64,000 nucleotides of DNA. Origin: Hortaea werneckii. Lineage: Eukaryota > Ascomycota > Dothideomycetes > Mycosphaerellales > Teratosphaeriaceae. The translations under genes were made by a program, and so were the position numbers. Location of the stretch: NCBI GenBank assembly GCA_037044905.1, contig JBAOKB010000077.1, positions 1 to 64,000 of the forward strand, in the 5' to 3' direction. Below are positions 55,585 to 64,000 of the stretch, piece after piece (position 1 is the stretch's first letter; every line of letters begins with the position of its first letter). Below the pieces are notes generated by a model, which had not been told where the DNA came from, did not search any database, and worked only from the letters and a program-made list of their open reading frames with translations.

Positions 55585-57996
55585 ATGGGCGCTGGCCGCT
55601 ACCGCTCGCTCTCCGGCTCCCTCATCGACCCGGAGAAGCAGCGACATTCGAACGAGCTCAGCGACGCCGACTACGATGCCGCCGACCTCATCTCCGCCTC
55701 CGATCCCATGCTCGGCCAGAACTCCTCCAAGCCCTCGTTCGCATACCATTTCCCGCGCAGACGCTTCAGCCGGTATTTCACCCTCGGCATCTCCACCATC
55801 CTAATCATCATGGTAATATACCTCGTGAAAGCGAGTTGGGACAGCCAGAGACACGTCATATTAGGCACGAACAAGCCACCACCACCTCCGCCAGCATGGC
55901 ATCAGTTCCCGTTCTTGAAAAGGTACCATGGCGGGATACGCAGCTTGGTGGATAAGGAGATCAATGTGCCCGAGTGGCCGGCGGGGACTGACGAGGAGGA
56001 GTTGAGACGCTTACAAGAAGCGGCGATGGATCAGAAGAGTCAGGAAGACGTCATTGATCCCAAAGACCCAGGTGGGTTTCAGAAGAGAGATGTACCGGAC
56101 TGGAGGAGCAGGAGCGAGAGGTTTAACCCAACACCAAAGCATGCGCCGGCGATGGTGGAGGGACAGAAGGAAATAGGCGGTAAAGCTGTGAAATGCTATC
56201 TCAATGCAACAACGAAATTGCAGGCTCCGGACCTGCTGGCGTATAAGGGCGTGATGAAGGGCTTCCCTGAGCCGGCATACGGCTCACACTCCTTGCTAGG
56301 GTTACGAGACGACGTCTGTTTCGAACGATACGGCAGACTGGGTCCATATGGGCTTGGTTATAGTAGAAAGTTCGGAGGCAGCGGCGCGGGCGTCGAAGGC
56401 GAGAGTGAAGGGAGTATGGAAGTCTGGGGAGGTGATGAGGAGGACCAGATCGATTATCGCACGGTACACTGGGCACAGGCGCAGGAAGACTGCCTAGCAG
56501 CTAACGCCCATCGCTTTAAGAAAAACGAAGAGAAGCCGCGCAACCACTTCTTCAACGCCATGTCCATGGGCGGCCCGCTCAAGGAGTTGGCTGAATTGTC
56601 ATCTCCTCACTCGAAGGAGGAGAAAGAGAAAGAAGCGAACCGCAACAAACTCCCGCGTACTGCTGTCATTATTCGCACGTGGGACGACTACCAATACGAC
56701 AACGAAGACATCATGTACCTCCGCGCTCTGGTCAATGAGCTTTCTCTCTACTCCTCCGGCCAGTATACCGTGCACTTCCTAATCCATGTCAAGGATGTCA
56801 ACCTCCAAATCTGGGCCGACGAGGACACCTATCAAGCCACCCTGGATGCCGCTTTACCAGCAGAGTTCCGCGGTATGGGTACCTTGTGGTCCGAAAGGCA
56901 GATGGGACTTATCTACGGTGGCGTCGATGAAAGTTTCTACCGAGACCTGCCAGTACACGGCGCCTATCGAAGCACATATATGCCCGTCCAGTACTTCGCA
57001 CACATGCATCCGGAATACGACTTCTTCTGGCATTGGGAGATGGACATCCGCTACACTGGGCACTTCTACCATCTCTTCCAAAGCGTATCGCACTGGGCGA
57101 AACAGCAGCCAAGGAAGGGACTATGGGAGAGAAACGGACGGTTCTACGTCCCATCCGAACACGGAAGTTGGGAAGATTTCCGACAACTAGTCCGAGTGCA
57201 GACCGAGCACGGCACTGGATCCAAAGCGTCCATGTACGGCAAGCTCAGCGAAGACGCCGCAGCGAAACACCCACTGGACAAGGAAGGACGAGGCCCGGAC
57301 AGAAGCGTCTGGGGTCCTCAGCCCCCAACAGGCGAGGGGGACTCCACAGCAGATCCCGAGAAAGATCCCCAACCACCCACCGACTACGAAAAAGACAACT
57401 ACTCCTGGGGCGTTGGCGAGGAAGCCGACTTCATCACCTTCAACCCCCTCTTCGACCCGCACAACACCAACTGGATCCTCGCCGAAGACGTGACAGGCTA
57501 CAACACGACGGAAAAGTTCCCGCCACGCCGCACAGCCATCATCACCGCCAGCCGACTCAGCCGCCGCCTCCTCACAACCATGCACCGCGAAACGAGCATG
57601 AAGCGGCACACGATGTTCTCGGAAATGTGGCCGGGCTCGTGCGCCTTACACCACGGCTACAAAGCCGTGTACGCGCCGCACCCCGTCTACATCGACCGCG
57701 CCTGGCCATCCTCCTACCTCGCCGCCATCTTCAACAACGGACACCACGGGTCGGCAGGCGGGGCGCGAACGTCGGTGTTCTCGGACGAGCGCCAGCATAA
57801 TTTCCTGGGCACGACGTGGTACTATCATGCGGGCCACTCGCCGAACCTGTGGAAGCGGTGGTTGGGGTATAAGGTTGATAATGATGGGGGCGAGGAGGTG
57901 GAGAAGGCGGCCGAGGGGAGAATGTGTTTGCCGGGGATGCTGTTGCATCCGGTTAAGCAGGTGGATTTGGTTTATGAGCATCAGGCGGGGGAGTGA
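55585..57996 (+). CDS. DUF3405 type II membrane protein, putative Golgi glycosyltransferase-like
   Basis: Intronless, 803 residues. It has a cytosolic tail of about 60 residues, one membrane helix (YFTLGISTILIIMVIYLVKA, about 64-83), a Pro-rich stem, then a large lumenal domain. The domain carries DUF3405 (PF11885) marks: GFPEPAYGSHSLLGLRDDVC, YGRLGPYGLGY, TAVIIRTWDDYQY, DFFWHWEMDIRYTGHFY, FNPLFDPHNTNWIL and a C-terminal NFLGTTWYYHAGHSP. The W-E-x-D-x-R segment resembles a nucleotide-sugar-binding DxD-like site. The family is fungal and its activity is, as far as I know, not established. Confidence 0.88.
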   Translation: MGAGRYRSLSGSLIDPEKQRHSNELSDADYDAADLISASDPMLGQNSSKPSFAYHFPRRRFSRYFTLGISTILIIMVIYLVKASWDSQRHVILGTNKPPPPPPAWHQFPFLKRYHGGIRSLVDKEINVPEWPAGTDEEELRRLQEAAMDQKSQEDVIDPKDPGGFQKRDVPDWRSRSERFNPTPKHAPAMVEGQKEIGGKAVKCYLNATTKLQAPDLLAYKGVMKGFPEPAYGSHSLLGLRDDVCFERYGRLGPYGLGYSRKFGGSGAGVEGESEGSMEVWGGDEEDQIDYRTVHWAQAQEDCLAANAHRFKKNEEKPRNHFFNAMSMGGPLKELAELSSPHSKEEKEKEANRNKLPRTAVIIRTWDDYQYDNEDIMYLRALVNELSLYSSGQYTVHFLIHVKDVNLQIWADEDTYQATLDAALPAEFRGMGTLWSERQMGLIYGGVDESFYRDLPVHGAYRSTYMPVQYFAHMHPEYDFFWHWEMDIRYTGHFYHLFQSVSHWAKQQPRKGLWERNGRFYVPSEHGSWEDFRQLVRVQTEHGTGSKASMYGKLSEDAAAKHPLDKEGRGPDRSVWGPQPPTGEGDSTADPEKDPQPPTDYEKDNYSWGVGEEADFITFNPLFDPHNTNWILAEDVTGYNTTEKFPPRRTAIITASRLSRRLLTTMHRETSMKRHTMFSEMWPGSCALHHGYKAVYAPHPVYIDRAWPSSYLAAIFNNGHHGSAGGARTSVFSDERQHNFLGTTWYYHAGHSPNLWKRWLGYKVDNDGGEEVEKAAEGRMCLPGMLLHPVKQVDLVYEHQAGE

Positions 57997-58841
57997 GGAA
58001 ATTTTGAGTAGGGGGTGGGCGTGGGGGTTCCTCCTCTGCGCGCATGTCGCAGGGACCTGAGGGATGAGGGACGTGTTTGGCGGGATTGGAGGTTTTTCTT
58101 TTTCTCGATGTTCTTTTCCTCTCGGCTTATTCTTCCACGATGGGGATTCTGTTCGGCACTAAGCGAGGCGTTCTTTTCCATCTTTTCCTCATTTCGCTGC
58201 CCGCTCTTCTGGAGGAATTGAAGCAGGATACCATGATCTTCTCGGGGGCAGGAAGGGATTTCCCAATCACAAAGGAGTATCTCTTCAATTACGTGTTTTG
58301 TTTGAAGGCATATGAGTATTATAGCGTTGTCCCCAAAATCCAAGAAACGAAAAAGAAAAAGGAAAATAACAGAAAAAAAAAATTCAAGGGGAAAAAGCGT
58401 GAAACAGATGTGTACATGTACAGGACTATAGTATAGCCCTCATGACTTCTTAGCGCAGAAACGATATCCAATTTTCAAGCCATCAAGCTCCCCCTCTTTC
58501 TCTCCTTTTGCATGTCATAAACACGGGTTCGATTACGCACAGGGATCGAACAAGGGAGAGGGGAAAAAGAAAAAAAAAAAAAAAGCTCGGTACCGTCAAA
58601 CAGTGACGGATTGCTCCTCAGGAACCCGGCTTCGAAGACTGGAGTTGCGGGATGGTCTTATTCCGCTCTTTTTTGACCCCTTTGACAGATGAGGCAAAAG
58701 GGGGGGAAGGGAAGAGGCAAGGAGTATTTTATTTTATTTTTAACTTTTGTAAATGGCCTCGTTCTTCTAAGCAAGGGACGATCGACCCTCCGTTCTCAAA
58801 AGCTAAGGAGGAAAACAAAAGCAGAGGGAGAGGGGAGGGGA

Positions 58842-58878
<37 letters not shown>

Positions 58879-59311
58879 ATTGAAGGGAGGTAGGGGGGGA
58901 CGTCGCAGGTTTCTACGACGAGGAACAGAACGAGTTCAGAAAGAAGCGAGGGGAATTTTCAATCTCTGATTTGGGGGGGGAAAAAGATCGTCCAGTCACT
59001 TTTGGTCCGTCTATGAAATGGGGAGAGAAATTTCCACAATTGGATTCTCAAGAAGGTCGTGTCTCTATATATACCTTGGTACTTGTTTTGTCGGCAAGAA
59101 GTATCCGGCGGGGGAGTATACACGCTTTTATCGACTCGTCTCGAAACCGAGCGTAAAACCCCTTACTTGAGAACTGCTGATTAGAATGCATCGCGAGCAA
59201 AATAAGTAAGGATAAGGGAGGACATAAGATCAACACATCAAGGGCAAGAAAGGAAGTCCCGCCTCACTCCGCACAGGAGCGGAGTTTCAGTAAAGATCCA
59301 CACCATCTCAC
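57997..59311. other. Convergent intergenic region with homopolymer runs
   Basis: About 1.3 kb between convergent genes. It has A-rich runs near 58373 and 58570 and a very long G run (listed separately). Frames here owe their length to these runs and are not called. Confidence 0.6.
58844..58877 (+). repeat. 34-nt poly-G tract
   Basis: An uninterrupted run of 34 G, preceded by gggagaggggaggggaga. Such a run can form G-quadruplex structures and is also prone to length errors in sequencing. Confidence 0.85.
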
Positions 59312-61528
59312 TCACTCATCCTCATCCCCCTCCTCAACCCACGCCTGTCTCCTCTCGGCCCTCCCCTCCCCACCACCAATCCCACCTTCACCCTCACCCT
59401 CCTGCGCCCTAGCCCTAGCAATCTCCCCCTCCCTCCCCCCATCCTCCTGCTCACCCAAAAGCGCAGCCTGCAAAACCATCATCCTTTGCGTCCGCTCGAC
59501 CACGACCTCCTCACTAACGCCACTCTCCCGGATCCTAGCCGCCACGGTTTCCTCGTCCGGGGGTTGGGGGGGATTAGTTTCAAGTCCTCCCGCTGCACCG
59601 GCCTCGGCTTCGGTAGAGTCGCCGGGGGAGTCGCCGGCGGGGTTGAACCAGGGGAAGAGCGAGGAGAAGAAGGTGTAGAGGCCTTGGAGTTCGCGGAGGT
59701 TTTGGGCCGGGGTGCCGAGACGGGTGAAGGGCTGTGCGGTTCCGGCGGGTGAACGGCGGGAGGAGGAGGAGGTGGTGGTGGTAGTAGTAGGAGGTGGGTA
59801 AGCGTCGGCAGGGGGAAGGGGATCCGAGGCGGAAGTCATGCGGGCGGTGAAGGAGCGGGGGAGGAGGGCGATGAGGGGCGGGGAGTCGGAGAGGAGGACG
59901 TGGCGGGCTTCGGGGGTGGAGATGGGGGATGTATCTGGGTCTGCGGGGGGGAGTTCGGGAGGGAGGGCAGAGGCGGTTTCGGTTAGGAGGGCGCAGTTTT
60001 CGGGGGTGTTCCAGAGGTCCTTGGCGCGGAGGGCGTAGAGTTCCGTGTAGAGTTTCTCTTTCTCCGTGCGGGGTTCTTTGCCCCAGATGTTGGGGGGAGG
60101 GTCGAGATTGAGTTCCTGCATCAGACGGGCGATGACCCAGGGGTGTTTGGCGATGGCGGTGAAGAGGGCTTGTTGGCCTTTGGATTTGTTGCCGGCGCGG
60201 TATTCGGCTAGACCTTGGCTGAGGGCTATGTTGGGCATGTTCTGGTGGACTTCCTTCAGGCTTGTGTTTTTGCTGAGGTTGAGGAAGTCAAGGTCCTGAC
60301 GAGAGCGCAATGCGTATTGGTCCAATACCAGCCAAAGAGCATAAGGGTCTTCTTCCGGTGCTAGAGCATATAGCAACTTTGCCCACTCATAAACGGTTCG
60401 CCATGTCCCACGCATGCTCAGATTCTGCATATACCTCCACGCAGCGAGCCAGAACTCTCGGTTTTCGGATCTTCTGAAGTCCAACCTTGCTTTTCCTTCG
60501 GTGAGGTTCTTGGCAAAAGTGGAGTGGGCAGCCCGTCCCATCGAGAAGAGTGCCCGCTCGAGCAAGTCTCCAGACGTGGCATGATCACGGTCCTGTTTCG
60601 CAATCTCGCTCACCTGAAGCAACGTCGAGATGTGGTACGGATTGTGTCGTAGCAGCATGACCAGACGGTTGGGGTCCATACTCTCGACGCACATTTCGAA
60701 CTGGCTTTGCACATCCTGGTAGAAGCTGTTGTGAACAAAACGATAAAGCACGGTGCCATCCGCACGCTTCTCCTCGACCTCCATGGCTAAGCCGCCGCCC
60801 GTCGCGATTGGCCAGTCTTCCTTGCCTTGGACGAAGATGTTGCGACGGAGAGCCATGGCCGACAGTCCACCCGCACGACCGCCGGCGCCTCCTTGACCAC
60901 GGAGAGCTTGAGCAAGACCGACCTGTTGGACTCTTCGCTGCTGTCGGCGGTTGCCACCCACATTCTGAGGAGCGGGGTCTTCCTCGTCGTCATCACGTTG
61001 CTCCAGCGCAGCCCGGCCAAACAGACGGCGCATTTCATTCTGAGCATGGAGGTGGTTTGTATCAATGGCTAGCAGCCGACTGGTCTCATCCAACTTCTGA
61101 TCCACACCGGCATAGGTCGTGCCAGTCTGATCTGCTTGACCATTCGCGCTTAATTGCTTCAGGGCCTGATCGATTTCGTCCATATCGTCATCAACGCCTG
61201 GTAGCCCTTCCTCCGCGGTCGCTTTAGCCGCCTTCTTCTTCTTTTTCTTTTTGTTGTTCTTGGATCTTGAGCCGCCTGTCGTCGCGGAAGATTGTGGTAA
61301 TGAGGATGCGGCGTCTTCATGCTGGCCATCATCGTCATCTAATGCGGCTCCGCCATCGTCGTCATCGTCGTCTTCCTGGAGCATGGCGAAAGCGCTCTTC
61401 GCGGCCGGAGCAGGTGCTTCATCGTCATCTTCCTCCTCTTCTAACTCGGCTGCTTCCTGTTTCAATTTCTCCAGCCGATCTTGCTCCTCGCGTTCGCGTT
61501 GGGCTTTACGTAGAGCGCGAGAAGACAT
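59312..61528 (-). CDS. Rqc1/TCF25 family ribosome-quality-control factor
   Basis: Intronless, 738 residues. The N-terminus is charged (MSSRALRKAQREREEQDRL, acidic runs, then a poly-Lys stretch). The TCF25 domain follows: FYQDVQSQFEMCVESMDPN, LLRHNPYHISTLLQVSEI, FSMGRAAHSTFA, NREFWLAAWRYMQNLSMRGTWRT, APEEDPYALWLVLDQYAL and NIALSQGLAEYRAGNKSKGQ. In yeast Rqc1 works with Ltn1 and Rqc2 on stalled 60S subunits to tag nascent chains with ubiquitin. The C-terminus is low complexity (Pro, Ser, Glu, Gly), and the length is usual. It diverges from the acyl-CoA oxidase gene. Confidence 0.92.
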   Translation of the reverse strand: MSSRALRKAQREREEQDRLEKLKQEAAELEEEEDDDEAPAPAAKSAFAMLQEDDDDDDGGAALDDDDGQHEDAASSLPQSSATTGGSRSKNNKKKKKKKAAKATAEEGLPGVDDDMDEIDQALKQLSANGQADQTGTTYAGVDQKLDETSRLLAIDTNHLHAQNEMRRLFGRAALEQRDDDEEDPAPQNVGGNRRQQRRVQQVGLAQALRGQGGAGGRAGGLSAMALRRNIFVQGKEDWPIATGGGLAMEVEEKRADGTVLYRFVHNSFYQDVQSQFEMCVESMDPNRLVMLLRHNPYHISTLLQVSEIAKQDRDHATSGDLLERALFSMGRAAHSTFAKNLTEGKARLDFRRSENREFWLAAWRYMQNLSMRGTWRTVYEWAKLLYALAPEEDPYALWLVLDQYALRSRQDLDFLNLSKNTSLKEVHQNMPNIALSQGLAEYRAGNKSKGQQALFTAIAKHPWVIARLMQELNLDPPPNIWGKEPRTEKEKLYTELYALRAKDLWNTPENCALLTETASALPPELPPADPDTSPISTPEARHVLLSDSPPLIALLPRSFTARMTSASDPLPPADAYPPPTTTTTTSSSSRRSPAGTAQPFTRLGTPAQNLRELQGLYTFFSSLFPWFNPAGDSPGDSTEAEAGAAGGLETNPPQPPDEETVAARIRESGVSEEVVVERTQRMMVLQAALLGEQEDGGREGEIARARAQEGEGEGGIGGGEGRAERRQAWVEEGDEDE

Positions 61529-62125
61529 GTTAAGGGAGATGAAGTGCTGCTGACTTTAGACCTTGGCACTGCGTGGAAGAGAATGGATCCGCTGCAGTCT
61601 ACAGTGCACATGGACTGCACTCTTCTCCGACCAACGTCCCAAAAAAGCTCTGAGGTGTCGTCGTTCACATGCAATCGAAATGCATCGGCGGTTCGCAAAA
61701 CATTCCCCGACTATGACGCCAATCATGACGGCATCTCTTTCACCCTCAGGCATCACCTGCCCTGTGTTCCGCGAATGCCTACCTCGGCTTTGGGGATGTC
61801 TCGGTATGGAAGATGAAGCTTTGCCAGGGTACGAGGTATTCGGGTCGTTGCCGTCATTAAATGGTGCCATCTCTATAGTACTAAGGACCTAGGTAGCGTA
61901 GCAGTCCTAGTTCTTCTTTCTTCTCGGCCGACTACTGTCTCTTTCTTCCATTACAGTTGTAGGTGGCTCTTTCCTTCTTCTTCTCCACCATCTCCTTGAC
62001 GACTTCCAATTGCAGACGAACCTCCCCTGCCACGGCAAGAACCATCTCCTCCTCCAGCGAATCAATCCCATAGGAACACCGTAGTACACAGGTCCTATAG
62101 GCCTTACCTACCATAGGTAATCGCA
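61529..62125. promoter_or_regulatory. Divergent promoter region of rqc1 and acyl-CoA oxidase
   Basis: 597 bp between divergent start codons. It includes CT-rich stretches around 61910-62000. I could not assign a fatty-acid response element by eye. Confidence 0.45.
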
Positions 62126-64000
62126 ATGGCCAGCCCACCTTCCTGGGTCAAGGCTCTGAAGCCCGCCGGCCCCCAGGGCAGCGAGCTCATCCAGCAAGAA
62201 CGGAACCGCTCCAACCTCAATGTCGACCAGCTCTCCCACTTCCTCTTCACCCGCGACGCCCTCGAGCGCAAGCACCGCATCCTCGCCGTCCTGCAGCAGG
62301 AGAAGGTCTTTGACAAGAGCCAGAACTACTTTGCCGGCCGCATCGACCGCTTCGAGACGGCCCTGGCTCGGGCGAAGAAGCTGCGCCAGCTGGTGGTCAA
62401 GCATGGCTGGACTCAGGACGACAAGATGATCGCCAACGAGCTCATCTCCGAGCCGGGCCCCTATGGTCTGCACGAGAGCATGTTCCTCATCACCCTGCGC
62501 GATCAGGGCACACCCGAGCAGCATGAGCGCTTCTTGCGCAATGCCGAGCAGTACCGCTACATCGGCTGTTATGCTCAGACCGAGCTCGGCCACGGTTCCA
62601 ATGTCAGAGGGCTGGAGACCACCGCCACCTGGAATCCCGACGACAAGACCTTCACCATCCACTCCCCGACCCTGACCTCCAGCAAATGGTGGATCGGTTC
62701 GCTTGGCCGCACCGCCAACCATGCGGTCGTCATGGCCCAGCTCATCATCGCCGGCAAGCCCTACGGCCCTCACCCCTTCGTCGTCCAGATCCGTGATCTC
62801 AATACCCACCAGCCGCTGGAGAACATCCACGTCGGTGATATCGGCCCCAAGTTCGGCTACAACACCATGGACAACGGTTACCTGCTCTTCAACAAGGTCA
62901 AGGTCCCCCACATCAACATGCTGGCGCGCTTCTCCAGCATCGACCCCAAGACGAACAAGTACCAGCGTCCTGCCAGCCCATCGCTCGTCTACGGCACCCT
63001 GACCTGGGTCCGAAGTACTATCGTCATGCAAGCCGGTGGTGTCCTCGCTCGTGGCGTGACTATCGCCACCCGTTACTGTGCTGTCCGTCGGCAGTTTCAA
63101 GATCGGGATGCACCCGAGTGGGAGAAGGGCGAGAACCAGGTCCTGAACTACACCACCGTCCAGGTTCGCCTGCTTCCTCTCCTCGCCACCACTTTTGCTC
63201 TGCATTTTACTGGTAAGGCCATGATGGCCCTCTACAACGCCAACCAAGCCAAGATGTCTCAAGATGCCGGCAAGGTTGGTGGACCTCAGCGCGGTGCCGG
63301 TCCTGAAGAGACCAACGCCGGGTCCGACCTGCTCGCCGACTTGCACGCCACCTCTTGCGGTCTGAAGTCCCTCGCGTCGTTCACCGCCGTCGAGGGTCTC
63401 GAAGTCTGCCGCCGAGCATGCGGTGGCCACGGCTACTCTTCCTTCTCCGGCATCGGCCCCTGGTATGCCGACTACCTCCCCACCGCGACATGGGAAGGCG
63501 ACAACTACATGCTCACGCAGCAAGTGGCACGCTACCTCCTCAAGACAGCGCGTTCAGTGCTCAAGGGCATCGACCCCTCCACCAACGACACCACCTACAT
63601 CCTCAGCAACTTCCTCAAGCGCCAGGACACGGGCGCCGCCTTCGACGTCCTCAACAAGGACGAAGACATCGTCGCCGCCTTCGCCTGGCGCAGCGCCTTC
63701 CTGACCTTCGAAGCACTCAAACACCGCGACGAGCAGAAGAAGCCCTGGAACTCCCTCCTCGTCGACTTCTACCGCCTCTCGCGCGCCCACAGCCAGTACA
63801 TGGTGGTGAAGAACTTCTACGAGACCCTGTCCACGACGCCGCCGCCGACGGGCTCTTCCACCTCCGCCGGCGAGCTCGGCGCCGAGTCCATGGACATCAT
63901 GCACAAGCTCTTCCGGCTGTACGCGCTACACACGCTCGAGCAGGAGGCCAGCGAGTTCTATACTTCGTCCGCGGTCACGGTGCGACAGATCCAGCTCGCC
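62126..64000 (+). CDS. Peroxisomal acyl-CoA oxidase, 5' part (cut by window edge)
   Basis: Open from ATG 62126 through the window end: 625 codons with no stop and no intron. It starts MASPPSWVKALKPAGPQG. The N-terminal acyl-CoA oxidase domain carries RYIGCYAQTELGHGSNVRGL, the FAD/substrate signature, then TSSKWWIGSLGRTANHAVVM and DNGYLLFNKVKVP. The C-terminal half has RRQFQ, the VEGLEVCRRACGGHGYSSFSGIG motif and NYMLTQQVARYLLK. The enzyme performs the first, oxygen-dependent step of peroxisomal beta-oxidation, making enoyl-CoA and hydrogen peroxide. The C-terminus, including any peroxisomal targeting signal, lies outside the window. A long antisense frame over this gene is a codon-bias shadow. 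Confidence 0.95.
   Translation, partial: MASPPSWVKALKPAGPQGSELIQQERNRSNLNVDQLSHFLFTRDALERKHRILAVLQQEKVFDKSQNYFAGRIDRFETALARAKKLRQLVVKHGWTQDDKMIANELISEPGPYGLHESMFLITLRDQGTPEQHERFLRNAEQYRYIGCYAQTELGHGSNVRGLETTATWNPDDKTFTIHSPTLTSSKWWIGSLGRTANHAVVMAQLIIAGKPYGPHPFVVQIRDLNTHQPLENIHVGDIGPKFGYNTMDNGYLLFNKVKVPHINMLARFSSIDPKTNKYQRPASPSLVYGTLTWVRSTIVMQAGGVLARGVTIATRYCAVRRQFQDRDAPEWEKGENQVLNYTTVQVRLLPLLATTFALHFTGKAMMALYNANQAKMSQDAGKVGGPQRGAGPEETNAGSDLLADLHATSCGLKSLASFTAVEGLEVCRRACGGHGYSSFSGIGPWYADYLPTATWEGDNYMLTQQVARYLLKTARSVLKGIDPSTNDTTYILSNFLKRQDTGAAFDVLNKDEDIVAAFAWRSAFLTFEALKHRDEQKKPWNSLLVDFYRLSRAHSQYMVVKNFYETLSTTPPPTGSSTSAGELGAESMDIMHKLFRLYALHTLEQEASEFYTSSAVTVRQIQLA

Noticed and set aside
57033..57800. 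255-residue Arg/His/Pro-rich plus frame
   Set aside because: Out-of-frame shadow within the DUF3405 gene.
62108..63523. 471-residue minus frame
   Set aside because: Antisense shadow of the acyl-CoA oxidase coding sequence, Gly/Val/Leu rich without motifs.

Overview
The window is chromosomal DNA from a filamentous ascomycete. Genes are split by short introns of 50-90 nt with GTRWGY donors and CAG/TAG acceptors, and the fungal families seen (telomere-linked RecQ helicases, DUF3405, HsbA, EthD, galactosaminogalactan genes) fit a Pezizomycotina genome. A Dothideomycete is my guess, not something the sequence proves. The left side is subtelomeric: CCCTAA-like motifs lie on the + strand and two telomere-linked helicase (TLH) genes sit there.

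Region 1, 1-10.4 kb: two minus-strand TLH genes in a 4,530-bp direct tandem duplication (1332-5861 and 5862-10391). The left gene is full length (1,700 aa): two C2H2-like fingers, a segment that looks like a tyrosine recombinase (R674, K710, R886, H924, Y933), a RecQ helicase core and a Cys-rich tail. The right gene is cut by the duplication junction just after helicase motif VI. Region 2, 10.4-17.0 kb: decayed subtelomeric DNA with diverged repeats, a 17-bp minisatellite, one unknown open reading frame at 14.5 kb, and a striking 0.7-kb GAAGTT/GAAGTC tract.

Region 3, 17.0-19.1 kb: a six-exon amino-acid permease. Region 4, 21.5-40.5 kb: a complete galactosaminogalactan (GAG) exopolysaccharide cluster. 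It holds ega3 (GH114 hydrolase, minus, with an apparent 1-bp frameshift), agd3 (CE18 deacetylase, minus), a small secreted 8-cysteine protein (minus, assembled here from three exons), uge3 (UDP-hexose 4-epimerase, plus), gtb3 (very large membrane glycosyltransferase, plus) and sph3 (GH135 hydrolase, plus). Together they would make UDP-GalNAc/Gal, polymerise and export the chain, deacetylate it outside the cell and trim it.

Region 5, 40.9-64 kb: ordinary core genes. In order: NDC1 nucleoporin (-), Pep12-type syntaxin (+), EthD-domain protein (+), HsbA-like secreted protein (+), S1/P1 nuclease (+), two fungal multi-pass membrane proteins (-), an ArsB/NhaD-type transporter with a GC-AG intron (+), a DUF3405 type II membrane protein (+), the Rqc1/TCF25 ribosome-quality-control factor (-), and a peroxisomal acyl-CoA oxidase (+) that runs off the right edge. 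No rRNA, tRNA or CRISPR was recognised.
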